Of a stretch of 64,000 nt of DNA, positions 34,810 through 43,870 are shown in pieces (the first letter of the stretch is position 1; every line of letters begins with the position of its first letter). The stretch is from Sphingobacterium sp. SGG-5. Its GTDB lineage: Bacteria > Bacteroidota > Bacteroidia > Sphingobacteriales > Sphingobacteriaceae. The stretch lies in NCBI RefSeq assembly GCF_011043525.1, contig NZ_JAAKGO010000005.1:186001-250000 (forward strand). The letters run 5' to 3'. Made by a program: the position numbers and the translations under genes. The notes beneath the pieces were generated by a model, which saw nothing but the letters and a program-made list of their open reading frames with translations, did not search any database and was not told the DNA's origin.

Positions 34810-36369
34810 ATGAATTTAAAATTTACCATCTTCCTTGGACTTCTTGTTTCAAACCTATCTTATGGACAAGAAATTGCACAGGGGATAGTTTACGAAGACA
34901 TCAACCAGAATGGCCGAAAAGAACGCAAAGAAAAAGGTGTTGCACAAGTTGCAGTTAGCAATGGCGTGGAAGTTGTCCTTACTGACATTTCCGGGAAATA
35001 CCAGCTCCCGGCCCGAGAAAACAGCATTTTCTTCGTCATCAAACCCAACGGATATCATTTTCCGTTGAATGAAAATAACAATCCACAGTTTTATTATATC
35101 CACAAGCCGGAAGGTTCTCCTAAGCTAAAGTTTACAGGAAGCGAACCGACTGGAAAATTGCCTAAATCGTTAGATTTTGCCTTAATGAAGGACAACAAAG
35201 AACAAAAAAACTTTCGTGCTCTGGTATTTGGAGATCCGCAGGCCTACACCATGGAGGAGGTCGATTATTTTGATAAAGGCATTGTTCAAGACATCACTGA
35301 TCCCGAGCAATTTTCCTTCGGTCTTAGTCTCGGTGATTTAGTCGGTAATGATCCCACACTCTTTATCCCCTATAACAAGGCTGTAGCACAACTTGGTATG
35401 CCTTGGTTCAACGTGATGGGCAACCACGATATGAACTTCGATGTCCAGGATGACATCTACGCCGACGAGACGTTTGAAAAAACATTCGGGCCTAATAATT
35501 ATGCTTTCCATTACGGAGATGCTTACTTTATTGTGCTGGACAATATCCTATACCCTAACCCACAAACAGGAAAAGGATATTTGGGCGGTTTTCGGAAAGA
35601 CCAACTGGATTTTGTCGAAAACAGCTTAAAATTTGTTCCAAAAGACAAGCTTATCGTATTGGCCTTTCATATTCCGTTGCGAAGTGCCTTTCGAAAGGAA
35701 GACCGTCAACGCCTTTTTGACCTGTTGGTTGAATACCCCAACACCCTTTCCTTGTCTGCCCACACGCACCTCCAACGGCATAATTTTTATACCAAAGAGG
35801 AGGGCTGGCAGCAGGATCGTCCCCATCATGAGTATAATGTCGGCACGACATCCGGTGATTGGTATTCAGGCTTGACAAACAAACAGGGTGTGCCGGCATC
35901 GACTATGCGTGATGGAACACCTAAGGGCTATGCCATATTGAATGTCCAAGGCAATACGTATACCTTGGATTACAAAGTAGCTGGTGAATCCGAAGATTAT
36001 CAAATGAACATTATTTTTCCCGCAGTATTGAAACGTAGCAACGTATCACGGCACACCCTGTACACCAACTTTTTTATGGGCTCGGCCAAGGATGTTGTGG
36101 AATATAGCCTGGATGGAAAAAAATGGGTAAAAATGAAATATGCGGAAGTGGAAGATCCCAAGTACCAATATGAAGTCTTGAAATTCGATAATGCGGATAT
36201 GTTGATGGATGCACGGAGACCATCAACACCAGTGACCTCTACGCATATCTGGACGATTAAACTACCGAAGAAGAAATTAGCAGCGGGCCGCCACACCATA
36301 CATGTCAGAGCAACGGACCTATTTGGTAAGACACATCTTCAGTCTAAAGAAGTAGAGATTGTTGAGTAG
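34810..36369 (+). CDS. Calcineurin-like metallophosphoesterase, MetallophosN-catalytic-C type
   Basis: 519 aa with signal peptide (LGLLVSNLSYGQ). An N-terminal beta domain (about 20-125: YEDINQNGRKERKEKGVAQVAVSNG) resembles MetallophosN. The catalytic domain shows VFGDPQAY (Asp in motif 1, with Gln where many have His), LGDLVGND, WFNVMGNHDMNF and SLSAHTHLQRHNFY, i.e. the metal-binding Asp, Asn and His. Residues 350-519 are MetallophosC-like. Such proteins occur in Bacteroides-type PULs. It is divergent from the PUL1 sigma gene and complements the EEP enzyme. Its last 22 codons also occur as a remnant at 54234-54302. Confidence 0.9.
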   Translation: MNLKFTIFLGLLVSNLSYGQEIAQGIVYEDINQNGRKERKEKGVAQVAVSNGVEVVLTDISGKYQLPARENSIFFVIKPNGYHFPLNENNNPQFYYIHKPEGSPKLKFTGSEPTGKLPKSLDFALMKDNKEQKNFRALVFGDPQAYTMEEVDYFDKGIVQDITDPEQFSFGLSLGDLVGNDPTLFIPYNKAVAQLGMPWFNVMGNHDMNFDVQDDIYADETFEKTFGPNNYAFHYGDAYFIVLDNILYPNPQTGKGYLGGFRKDQLDFVENSLKFVPKDKLIVLAFHIPLRSAFRKEDRQRLFDLLVEYPNTLSLSAHTHLQRHNFYTKEEGWQQDRPHHEYNVGTTSGDWYSGLTNKQGVPASTMRDGTPKGYAILNVQGNTYTLDYKVAGESEDYQMNIIFPAVLKRSNVSRHTLYTNFFMGSAKDVVEYSLDGKKWVKMKYAEVEDPKYQYEVLKFDNADMLMDARRPSTPVTSTHIWTIKLPKKKLAAGRHTIHVRATDLFGKTHLQSKEVEIVE

Positions 36370-36370
36370 A

Positions 36371-36397
36371 AAAAAAGGGGCGCTAACCAGGCGCCCT
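36371..36397 (-). terminator. Terminator at the convergent end of PUL2 and the phosphoesterase gene
   Basis: GGGCGC/GCGCCC hairpin with a 7-nt loop. On the minus strand it is followed by T7, so it ends the PUL2 operon after GH20. On the plus strand the T tract is lacking. Confidence 0.8.
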
Positions 36398-36452
36398 CTC
36401 ATTAAAAAGCTATGTAGACTGTATCTACAATTATAAAATCAGCAAACTGATT

Positions 36453-38294
36453 TTATTCGATAATGGCGAACGATCTTGTATTAATAGATCCGATCCGCTT
36501 ATTTCCCCTGAACGTGGCTGCCTTAACAGTGATTGGCAATTTTATCTCAAAGGGTTTAATATATAAGACCGAATTTACGGTAGGCTCTGTACCATCCAAG
36601 GTGTACCGTATCTCAGGTTCATAACTATACGCCTCTAAGTTTACATGAGCGATAGCAGATACCGTATCAACATCCGCTGCAAACCATACATTATAGTGGC
36701 TTTTTGCATAATGGATACCCATCCTGTCGTAATTAGCAAGTTCATATTCCAAACGTCTCGAAAACCCCTTCCAATCTTTCAACGAAGGATGTGTCCAACT
36801 GACTTCTGCCAGCGCGGTTATACGTGGAAAAACCATATATTCCACCGCTTCAGGAGAATGGATATGCTCAGTCCATACATTGCCTTGCACACCTTTTATA
36901 TATTTATGATCAGCACTTTCCAATTCCTCGGGTACAGGTTCGTAAGCATATAATTTTTGTATAGGTAGTATTCTCCTGGTATGCGCGTACGGTTCTAAGT
37001 GAGCTTCTCCTTGGGGAAAATCAAGATACATGAAATCGCTTGGACTCATCACGACCTCATGCTGCTGTTTTGCTGCTTCGATCCCGCCCTTTATGCCTCT
37101 CCACGACATGACCATAGCATTGGGAGCCAGTCCTCCTTCCAAAATCTCGTCCCAACCGATAATATTCTTTTGCTTGGTAAGGAGAAATTTCTCAATTCTC
37201 TTGATAAAATAACTCTGTAACTCGTGTTCATCTTTCAAACCTTCTTCATGTATCCTTGCCTGACATTTTGGGCAGGCCTTCCACCTATCTTTGGGACATT
37301 CATCACCACCGATATGGATGACGCTTCCCGGAAACAATGCCGTCACTTCTGTCAGCACGTCTTCTAAAAACTGAAACGTCTTTTCATTGCCTGCGCAATA
37401 GACATCCTTTTCGACTCTCCACTGTCCTGGAATCTTAAAAGGACCGCCGGTACAGGAAAGATCAGGAAAAACAGAAAGTGCCGCTAAGGAGTGTCCGGGC
37501 ATCTCGATCTCGGGTATAATTGTAATAAATTTAGATTGCGCATATTTTACAACCTCTTTGATCTGCTCCTGTGTATAATAGCCACCGTGTGGATGTTTAT
37601 CTATCCCGATCGGCCCTCTGATGTATTGCGTTTCGGAACGCCAAGCCCCTTTTGCAGTGAGCTCTGGATACTTCTTTATTTCTATTCGCCAACCCTGATC
37701 TTCAGTCAAATGCCAGTGAAAGGTATTCATCTTATACATCGCCATACGATCGATCATCTTCTTGATAAATTCTACAGAATAAAAATACCTCCCCACATCC
37801 AGCATCAACCCTCGCCACTCAAATCTCGGCTTGTCATATATTTCCACAGCAGGAACGACAGATTTAACCGTCGAATTATTCATTAACTGTACAAGAGACT
37901 GCATGCCATAAAAAATACAATGAGCACTTTCTCCGGTGATCGTAATAGAATTCCTATCAGAAATTAGTTTATATCCCTCGATCCCTAAGGAATCTGTTAC
38001 CCCCGCAGTCATCAAACGAATAGAATTGCTTCCGGAGCTTACAACTTTTTCTATCAACTGAAGTCTTAAACCTGTAATGTCATAAATCTTATCTAACAAT
38101 TGGTTCCCCACTGCTTTTATATCTCCTTTCCCCGGCTCGATATATATTACAGTGTGACTATTAATCTTAAAATTCCCCGGCACACTTTTAAAATATAATG
38201 GTTTAGGTATAATGGTATTTAATGTGTCCCTATTGCCAATAGCATCTTTTGCAAAAAACACTATTAACGCAAACATCACTACTATAATCTTCAT
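36453..38294 (-). CDS. GH20 beta-N-acetylhexosaminidase (PUL2)
   Basis: 613 aa, signal peptide at the N-terminus (IIVVMFALIVFFAKDAIG). A GH20b domain lies at about 25-150 and the catalytic barrel from about 155: WRGLMLDVGRYFYSVEFIKKMIDRMA, then HWHLTEDQGWR. The catalytic pair is in HIGGDECPKDRWK near residue 330 (Asp-Glu). The C-terminal region includes a chitobiase-like or beta-sandwich domain (IRYTLDGTEPTVNS). It removes terminal GlcNAc or GalNAc by substrate-assisted catalysis. As last gene of PUL2 it shows that the substrate contains an N-acetylhexosamine. Confidence 0.96.
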   Translation of the reverse strand: MKIIVVMFALIVFFAKDAIGNRDTLNTIIPKPLYFKSVPGNFKINSHTVIYIEPGKGDIKAVGNQLLDKIYDITGLRLQLIEKVVSSGSNSIRLMTAGVTDSLGIEGYKLISDRNSITITGESAHCIFYGMQSLVQLMNNSTVKSVVPAVEIYDKPRFEWRGLMLDVGRYFYSVEFIKKMIDRMAMYKMNTFHWHLTEDQGWRIEIKKYPELTAKGAWRSETQYIRGPIGIDKHPHGGYYTQEQIKEVVKYAQSKFITIIPEIEMPGHSLAALSVFPDLSCTGGPFKIPGQWRVEKDVYCAGNEKTFQFLEDVLTEVTALFPGSVIHIGGDECPKDRWKACPKCQARIHEEGLKDEHELQSYFIKRIEKFLLTKQKNIIGWDEILEGGLAPNAMVMSWRGIKGGIEAAKQQHEVVMSPSDFMYLDFPQGEAHLEPYAHTRRILPIQKLYAYEPVPEELESADHKYIKGVQGNVWTEHIHSPEAVEYMVFPRITALAEVSWTHPSLKDWKGFSRRLEYELANYDRMGIHYAKSHYNVWFAADVDTVSAIAHVNLEAYSYEPEIRYTLDGTEPTVNSVLYIKPFEIKLPITVKAATFRGNKRIGSINTRSFAIIE

Positions 38295-38299
38295 ACTTT

Positions 38300-39496
38300 C
38301 TATTTAATATAGTTTTTTAATTTCCTAAAGTTCTTGATCCGGTGGAAAGTCAGATAATTCGCATCGTGCTGTCGATGTGCCCCGCCATACGCATCATCAA
38401 AAGCTGTTCTGGATACAAATACAATATTTTTTGCACCTTCAAACTGCCAGTCTACATACTGAAATCCATGTTTATTCCTATCGGAATGATGAAGTATATA
38501 CTTATGTATCCGCCAGTTTCGAAGATCTTTAGACGAACATAATGCTATCGTATTTCGTATTCTGCCCGTTTCCTTTATATGCATCAAATCAGGTGCAATA
38601 ACATTCGACAACGTCCAATATAAATTCGTGATACTGTCGTACCGAACTGAAAACTTCTTAGACCCTCCCGGAAAATTTATAAAGTCCTTTTCTTTGTCAA
38701 ATGTTGCCCTCAAACCATCATCTGAAACGGGCACAACTGCTGCTTTTTCCACACCGGCAACCTGTGTACTTACCCGCAGCAGATTAACAACATTTCCGTT
38801 TGTATCTAATACCGCATTGCCTTCCAGCCATCCGACAAATGCACCCTTCAAGTATGTAGAATCATAGGGCAGACTATTCGTTTTTCTCCACGTCGACGCT
38901 TTCATCAGGTCGCCGGACAGATTTGCCGAAAACATACTGCTCATAAACATTTTTCCCCATTTCTTTTGCCTACGGTCTATTTCTTCTACGGCCCGCCACA
39001 TATAACCATTATGTCGAATAATAGGTACAGGCGCGGTATGGTATTTCCCCGCAAATAATAATCCTGAATTCTTATCTAAAGGTTCTGTCCAGGTATATCC
39101 CCCATCGGTGGATTTTCTGATAATAAGATTACCGTATTCTCTATCAGTACCAAATAGATATAACACATCGTTATGTTCAAAAAGCGTTGACCAAAACTGC
39201 CCATGTACCACACTAATCTGTTCCCACGTCTTCCCCTTATTGATCGATTTAAAAACAACCGTTATTCCAATATTCTTTTCAACAGCTCCGGGTCCAAAAA
39301 AATCATGCGATGCGACATAGTCTTCATTGCTTCTCAAACATAGTGAGGGAGAGCCAATATATTTACCTGTCGATGCCGAACTATAATCAATAATAACTCC
39401 CGGAGGCCTTTTGGATTTAGTTTTCTGCGCGTACAAACCCGACAATGCACTTACTAGCATACACGCAACCAAACTACATAGTCGTAGTTTCAGCAT
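38300..39496 (-). CDS. Sialidase-fold (BNR repeat) protein, unknown GH family (PUL2)
   Basis: About 398 aa from MLKLRLCSLV; the frame extends 8 codons into the next gene. The signal peptide ends near LYAQ. Asp-box repeats are visible, e.g. SINKGKTW and STDGGYTW. Family landmarks shared with three other proteins in the window are SASTGKYIGSPS, YHTAPVPI, GWLEGNAVL, FPGGSKKFSVRYDS, and GFQYVDWQFEG followed by FVSRTAFDDAYGGAHRQHDAN. The Arg triad of classical sialidases is not evident in these motifs. It is probably an extracellular or periplasmic glycosidase; the exact activity is unknown. Confidence 0.8.
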   Translation of the reverse strand: MLKLRLCSLVACMLVSALSGLYAQKTKSKRPPGVIIDYSSASTGKYIGSPSLCLRSNEDYVASHDFFGPGAVEKNIGITVVFKSINKGKTWEQISVVHGQFWSTLFEHNDVLYLFGTDREYGNLIIRKSTDGGYTWTEPLDKNSGLLFAGKYHTAPVPIIRHNGYMWRAVEEIDRRQKKWGKMFMSSMFSANLSGDLMKASTWRKTNSLPYDSTYLKGAFVGWLEGNAVLDTNGNVVNLLRVSTQVAGVEKAAVVPVSDDGLRATFDKEKDFINFPGGSKKFSVRYDSITNLYWTLSNVIAPDLMHIKETGRIRNTIALCSSKDLRNWRIHKYILHHSDRNKHGFQYVDWQFEGAKNIVFVSRTAFDDAYGGAHRQHDANYLTFHRIKNFRKLKNYIK

Positions 39497-39500
39497 GACC

Positions 39501-41942
39501 TCAATTAACATATTTCGCATAGTCTTTCAGGACATAAGAGGTAAATCTGTTTGCATCATGATAATTTGCAGCCCCACCCCACGCTTCTCTTACCACGAAG
39601 ACGATATTATCACCGTCAAAAACAAAATCGACGTATTGGTAGCCTACGAGTAGCATTGTATCCTCCCAAAAATGGATATTATCGTCATATAGAACAGTCT
39701 CGACGATTTTCCAATTTAATAAATCATCGGATACCACCAACGAAAGCACGCACCGATGCCCTGCAAAAGTTGCATCCACGCTGTTGTTTACCAACGAATA
39801 GTATTTCTTTGTCTTGGTGTCATATTTGATAGAAAACTTAGTGGTCCCTCCCGGAAAATCAATAATATCTTGTGGATACCTGAACAACAGTTTTTGACCA
39901 TCCGGTGAGAGTTTCATTATTGCTGCTTTGTCGGGGTATGGCCTTGCATTAAATCGGATAAAATTCCAGACATTCCCGTCAGGTGCCTGGACAGCGTTCC
40001 CTTCCAACCATCCCGGAGCCAAAAAGTTATAGGGTTCCTTCCAGTTTTGATAATCATAGGATAGTTTTTCGGTGGCAACCCAATTTGACGCATCCAGTAA
40101 GTCACTATCTTCCGGAGCAGAAATCATAAATGCTTTCATTTTAGGAAACTCATGCGGTGTGTTATCTTCAAAAGCTCTATATATCCTACCATTTGCCTTT
40201 AATACTGGTGTTGGCGCTGTGTGATGGTTTGGAGGGGTATCATAGGGATTCGTCCCTCCTTTAAATAAAACACCCGTTTGACTATCAGTCGCATTTGTCC
40301 ATGTCGTCCCTTTGTCTGTACTTTTCCGAATGATAATGTCTCCTAAGCTACTTTTTGTACCCATCAAATACAGCGCATCATCATGGTAAAAGAGAGTTGC
40401 CCACATAATGCCTGTCAGTTCGGTCACCAACTGCCATGACTTTGCCCCATCCGTGGAACGGAATATATAATTCACCAAACCTACACCACTGTTTGTACAA
40501 CTTGCTATAAATGTACCATCCGGCAGACGTTCGATACTGGGATTCGAGACATATCGTTTCTTAGCCGGATCCAGATACAAAAGCTCTTGTCTTGTGCGTC
40601 TCACGTCTCTTTTCGGGGCCAGATATTTGTCTGGGAGAAAGTAGTCCGGCATAATCGCTATTATTTCTTTTGATGATGTTTGTTTAAACGCATCAATATT
40701 ATCTCCATACACCACTAACTTCCCATTCAACCCTTGAAATATTTTTTTGTCCAAAGCGAAGGATACCGCCTCTGCAGGCACAAACAAGGTCTCATACCTG
40801 AGCTGTATAGTGCTATTTAATGATGTCTGTTGACCATTGATAGTGATGAAATCATCTCCCTCTTTCATTGTGATGTTTCGTACCCCATCTTTGATATGCA
40901 CAATTTTGGTTTGTGCATTCCAATCCACATCAGCTCCAAACTTGTCTGCTACGAACGCCACGGGTATATACATAGTCCCCTGTTCCATAAACGGCATTAC
41001 AGTCGCATGATCTCCATCTATAAAATACCGCTTACTACCTGCTATGGCATGATTTTTCCCAGTATATAGCGCGATATTGTTTTGCATCAACGTCCTTATA
41101 CCTTTTACTTTTTCACGTTCAGCATCTTGCACACTTACTAAATTGGGATTCCGATCCGGTCGTGCAAGTGCATAAATTTCATCTTCATTTAACCTTCTAT
41201 TATATAACCTCACATCATCAATCGCCCCGTTGAATGTATAATTACGTCCTTTGAAACCTCCAATGAAATCATTTACACGTTGGCTTGGAACCTCATATTT
41301 GTCACTGCTAAAGTGAGGTACATTCCCGACCTTTACTGGTATTTTTTCGGCATTTACATACAACAAAAACTCATTCTTTACATAATCAACTGTAGCTGTA
41401 ATGTGTACCCAGGTCTGCGAAAAAGTATAATTGAAGCCATTAGACTTAAAGGTTTCCGTTGCTGTGCTCCGCCCTCCTATCCGGAGTTCTCCTTTCGGTG
41501 CCAGATATACAGTAAAACCCGATCCGGAACCATTAAACGTATTGAATATATCATAACGTAAATCTGGATGATCGGTATTTTTGATCCAACACGATAACGT
41601 GATCTGGCTAGCGCCATCCAATTTCTCATATAGCTTTTTTCCTAAATCGATGTAGCCATTCGTACTCGTCGTAAAAGAAACTGCATGCCGGTAATATCCA
41701 CTCCCCCATGCACTTTCAATCAGCGTTCCATTAGCGGTGGTGGAAGAGCTGTCACCGGCTATACTTCCTTTTCCCTCATCCATAGCCCAGTACCCAACCA
41801 AACCTTCTTGTAAACTTACTGGTAATGGCGGAACACCCTCCGAACTATCCCGATCTACTTGTTTACTACAACTCGCATAGGCGACTGATACCGTAAGTAA
41901 CAACGTAATATAGGTATGAATTAATTTATTCATCGTTTTCAT
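39501..41942 (-). CDS. LamG - copper-amine-oxidase-N - sialidase-fold fusion lipoprotein (PUL2)
   Basis: About 813 aa from MKTMNKLIHT. The signal peptide contains a possible lipobox (VAYASC). A concanavalin/LamG-like domain spans about 45-270 (GLVGYWAMDEGKGSIAGDSS, ITLSCWIKN, FNGAIDDVRLYNRRLNEDEIYAL). Next comes a copper amine oxidase N-terminal-like domain (about 300-400: YIPVAFVADKFGADVDWNAQTKIVHI, ETLFVPAEAVSFALDKK). The C-terminal sialidase fold (about 430-813) has STDGAKSWQLV and STDKGTTW, with GWLEGNAVQ and FPGGTTKFSIKYDTKTKKYYSL as in its paralogs. It is probably a surface binding-plus-cleavage enzyme. Confidence 0.85.
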   Translation of the reverse strand: MKTMNKLIHTYITLLLTVSVAYASCSKQVDRDSSEGVPPLPVSLQEGLVGYWAMDEGKGSIAGDSSSTTANGTLIESAWGSGYYRHAVSFTTSTNGYIDLGKKLYEKLDGASQITLSCWIKNTDHPDLRYDIFNTFNGSGSGFTVYLAPKGELRIGGRSTATETFKSNGFNYTFSQTWVHITATVDYVKNEFLLYVNAEKIPVKVGNVPHFSSDKYEVPSQRVNDFIGGFKGRNYTFNGAIDDVRLYNRRLNEDEIYALARPDRNPNLVSVQDAEREKVKGIRTLMQNNIALYTGKNHAIAGSKRYFIDGDHATVMPFMEQGTMYIPVAFVADKFGADVDWNAQTKIVHIKDGVRNITMKEGDDFITINGQQTSLNSTIQLRYETLFVPAEAVSFALDKKIFQGLNGKLVVYGDNIDAFKQTSSKEIIAIMPDYFLPDKYLAPKRDVRRTRQELLYLDPAKKRYVSNPSIERLPDGTFIASCTNSGVGLVNYIFRSTDGAKSWQLVTELTGIMWATLFYHDDALYLMGTKSSLGDIIIRKSTDKGTTWTNATDSQTGVLFKGGTNPYDTPPNHHTAPTPVLKANGRIYRAFEDNTPHEFPKMKAFMISAPEDSDLLDASNWVATEKLSYDYQNWKEPYNFLAPGWLEGNAVQAPDGNVWNFIRFNARPYPDKAAIMKLSPDGQKLLFRYPQDIIDFPGGTTKFSIKYDTKTKKYYSLVNNSVDATFAGHRCVLSLVVSDDLLNWKIVETVLYDDNIHFWEDTMLLVGYQYVDFVFDGDNIVFVVREAWGGAANYHDANRFTSYVLKDYAKYVN

Positions 41943-41944
41943 AT

Positions 41945-43852
41945 TTATGCGTAACATCTGATCTCGAATATTCGGGCCAACTTGTCTCCATTTGTTTTCT
42001 GTACCGTTATCCGTACCGCATCCGCCGTTATTTTTTCAGGCAGTTGGTGGACGAACTTGCGCAGATAGTTTCCTTTTATTAGATTTTTGTAGACGGATTT
42101 TCCTTTGTGGAGGACATCGATCAGAAAATCGGAGATAGTCTCCGGTTGCGGCCCTCTAACCTGCCCTTTCAATACTACTGCCTCACCCGATATTCTTAAG
42201 AAACGATGCAAACCGGTATCAAATGTAAATTCTATTTGATTTAAAGATACCGCATCCTTCCAACGCAATTCTACCCAAGGAGATACATCACCCATCTCGG
42301 CTTGCCACTGATGGACCTGTCCGTCCTGTATATCTCGGTTAATACCATCTATCACACGAATAGCTTTCCCTTTTTCTGTTTCTGAAGAGGCTTTTACACT
42401 CGCTTTTCGAGCTAAATCTTTGTCGTCAGTATTGACGACATGCAATATCGGTTGATCCTGTCTGAGTAGAATCTGCCTAAACTCTTTGATATTGTCTCCC
42501 TCTGCACACAACGCCGCCGGGGTAATATTTTTGTTTATACAATAATTAGCCGCTGTTCCTACGGCTTGCCCCATGGCTGCACAGGTTGCCATCACCCGAG
42601 TCGAAGAAAGTGCGATATGTGAGCCACTCATATTCCTACCTGCCATCAATAAGTTATCAAAACTTTTGCTATATAACGATCGCATGGGGATAGGATAAGG
42701 CCCTTTCAAAGGTACTGCCCGAAATGGCTTTGCGGCCGTGTCATCCATTCCCAAAGGTAAATGATCGTCTAATGCCCATCCTCCATACGCCACACCATCA
42801 TATAATTTTTCGGGCGATTGAATATCCTTTTGCGTCATAATGTAATCGCCAGTTATCCTTCTGCTTTCTCGTTTTCCAGGGATAGCTCCAAACCAGGAAA
42901 GCGCCCAATTTTCGGACTCGGGGTGGTTGCCTGAGTTTTTGATATAATCCCAAACGCCAAACAACACCGCCATCAGATCATGCCTGATTTTTTGGCCATC
43001 TTTAATGATATCTTCCATACCGCCCAACTCCAGCCACCAATAACCGTATTCCCATGACGTGATTTTCCGATGCTGAAAGTCTTTTAATGTATATTTTCTC
43101 GCCCATGAAGGTGCTTTAAATGGCATAGGCTTATCGTATTCTTCTGCCATAAACAGCAAACTGTTTCCCATCGTGATATCGTCAGGCTTTTCATGTCCCA
43201 GTGATTCATTCCACTTTGACCTCGCCTCCCTTCCTATCATAAATTCTGCACCGACTAATGCGGCCAGCGTACCATCACCTGTACAATCGACGAAATATTT
43301 ACCTTGTACCTCATATAATTCCTCTGTTTGCGAACAATAGGCCTTCACATGAGTTATTGTCCGTCCCCTTGCAGTTGCATCATACACACTGGCATCGAAC
43401 AAAAGTGTTATATTGGGCTCAGACATCACCTTGTCATACAACACGTAGTCTAAAATCTCATAAGACTTTTGTTGATTCACTACCGCTTCCTCCAACATCA
43501 ACTCTTCTAATATCCCCGTTTCTCTCCAAACCTGCCTCAAAACGGTTGCGCCCGATATGTGCATCCTCACTTCACTACTTGCGTTTCCGCCTAATCTCGA
43601 GCGATTTTGAATCAGCACGACTTTCGCACCATTTCTCGCTGCTGCTATGGCCGCACAAACACCCGACATGCCTCCTCCTGCCACCACAACATCAGTTTCC
43701 ATCTTACGTGTGATATAAGTATCTTCATTATCGATCACGTCAACCAGCTTCTTTTTTTCTACATTTCCTTGATAAGCTGCTACCGGATTAATAAAAAATG
43801 CGCTGGTTCCCAAACCAATAGCCTTCAAAAAATTACGTCTATTATCTTTCAT
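41945..43852 (-). CDS. Tat-exported FAD-dependent oxidoreductase with C-terminal discoidin-like domain (PUL2)
   Basis: 635 aa. The N-terminus DNRRNFLKAIGLG is a classical twin-arginine signal. The FAD fold is DVVVAGGGMSGVCAAIAAARNGAKVVLIQ near residue 55, followed by YFVDCTGDGTLAALVGAEFMIG, as in PF12831-type enzymes (FAD_oxidored). After about residue 460 comes a beta-rich region resembling an F5/8C domain (WVELRWKDAVSLNQIEFTFD). Such enzymes occur in many PULs; some are linked to non-hydrolytic glycoside oxidation, but substrate here is unknown. It lies 18 bp after the 352-aa gene and 2 bp before the LamG-sialidase gene. Confidence 0.88.
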   Translation of the reverse strand: MKDNRRNFLKAIGLGTSAFFINPVAAYQGNVEKKKLVDVIDNEDTYITRKMETDVVVAGGGMSGVCAAIAAARNGAKVVLIQNRSRLGGNASSEVRMHISGATVLRQVWRETGILEELMLEEAVVNQQKSYEILDYVLYDKVMSEPNITLLFDASVYDATARGRTITHVKAYCSQTEELYEVQGKYFVDCTGDGTLAALVGAEFMIGREARSKWNESLGHEKPDDITMGNSLLFMAEEYDKPMPFKAPSWARKYTLKDFQHRKITSWEYGYWWLELGGMEDIIKDGQKIRHDLMAVLFGVWDYIKNSGNHPESENWALSWFGAIPGKRESRRITGDYIMTQKDIQSPEKLYDGVAYGGWALDDHLPLGMDDTAAKPFRAVPLKGPYPIPMRSLYSKSFDNLLMAGRNMSGSHIALSSTRVMATCAAMGQAVGTAANYCINKNITPAALCAEGDNIKEFRQILLRQDQPILHVVNTDDKDLARKASVKASSETEKGKAIRVIDGINRDIQDGQVHQWQAEMGDVSPWVELRWKDAVSLNQIEFTFDTGLHRFLRISGEAVVLKGQVRGPQPETISDFLIDVLHKGKSVYKNLIKGNYLRKFVHQLPEKITADAVRITVQKTNGDKLARIFEIRCYA

Positions 43853-43870
43853 TTCCTTTTATCTTTTTAT

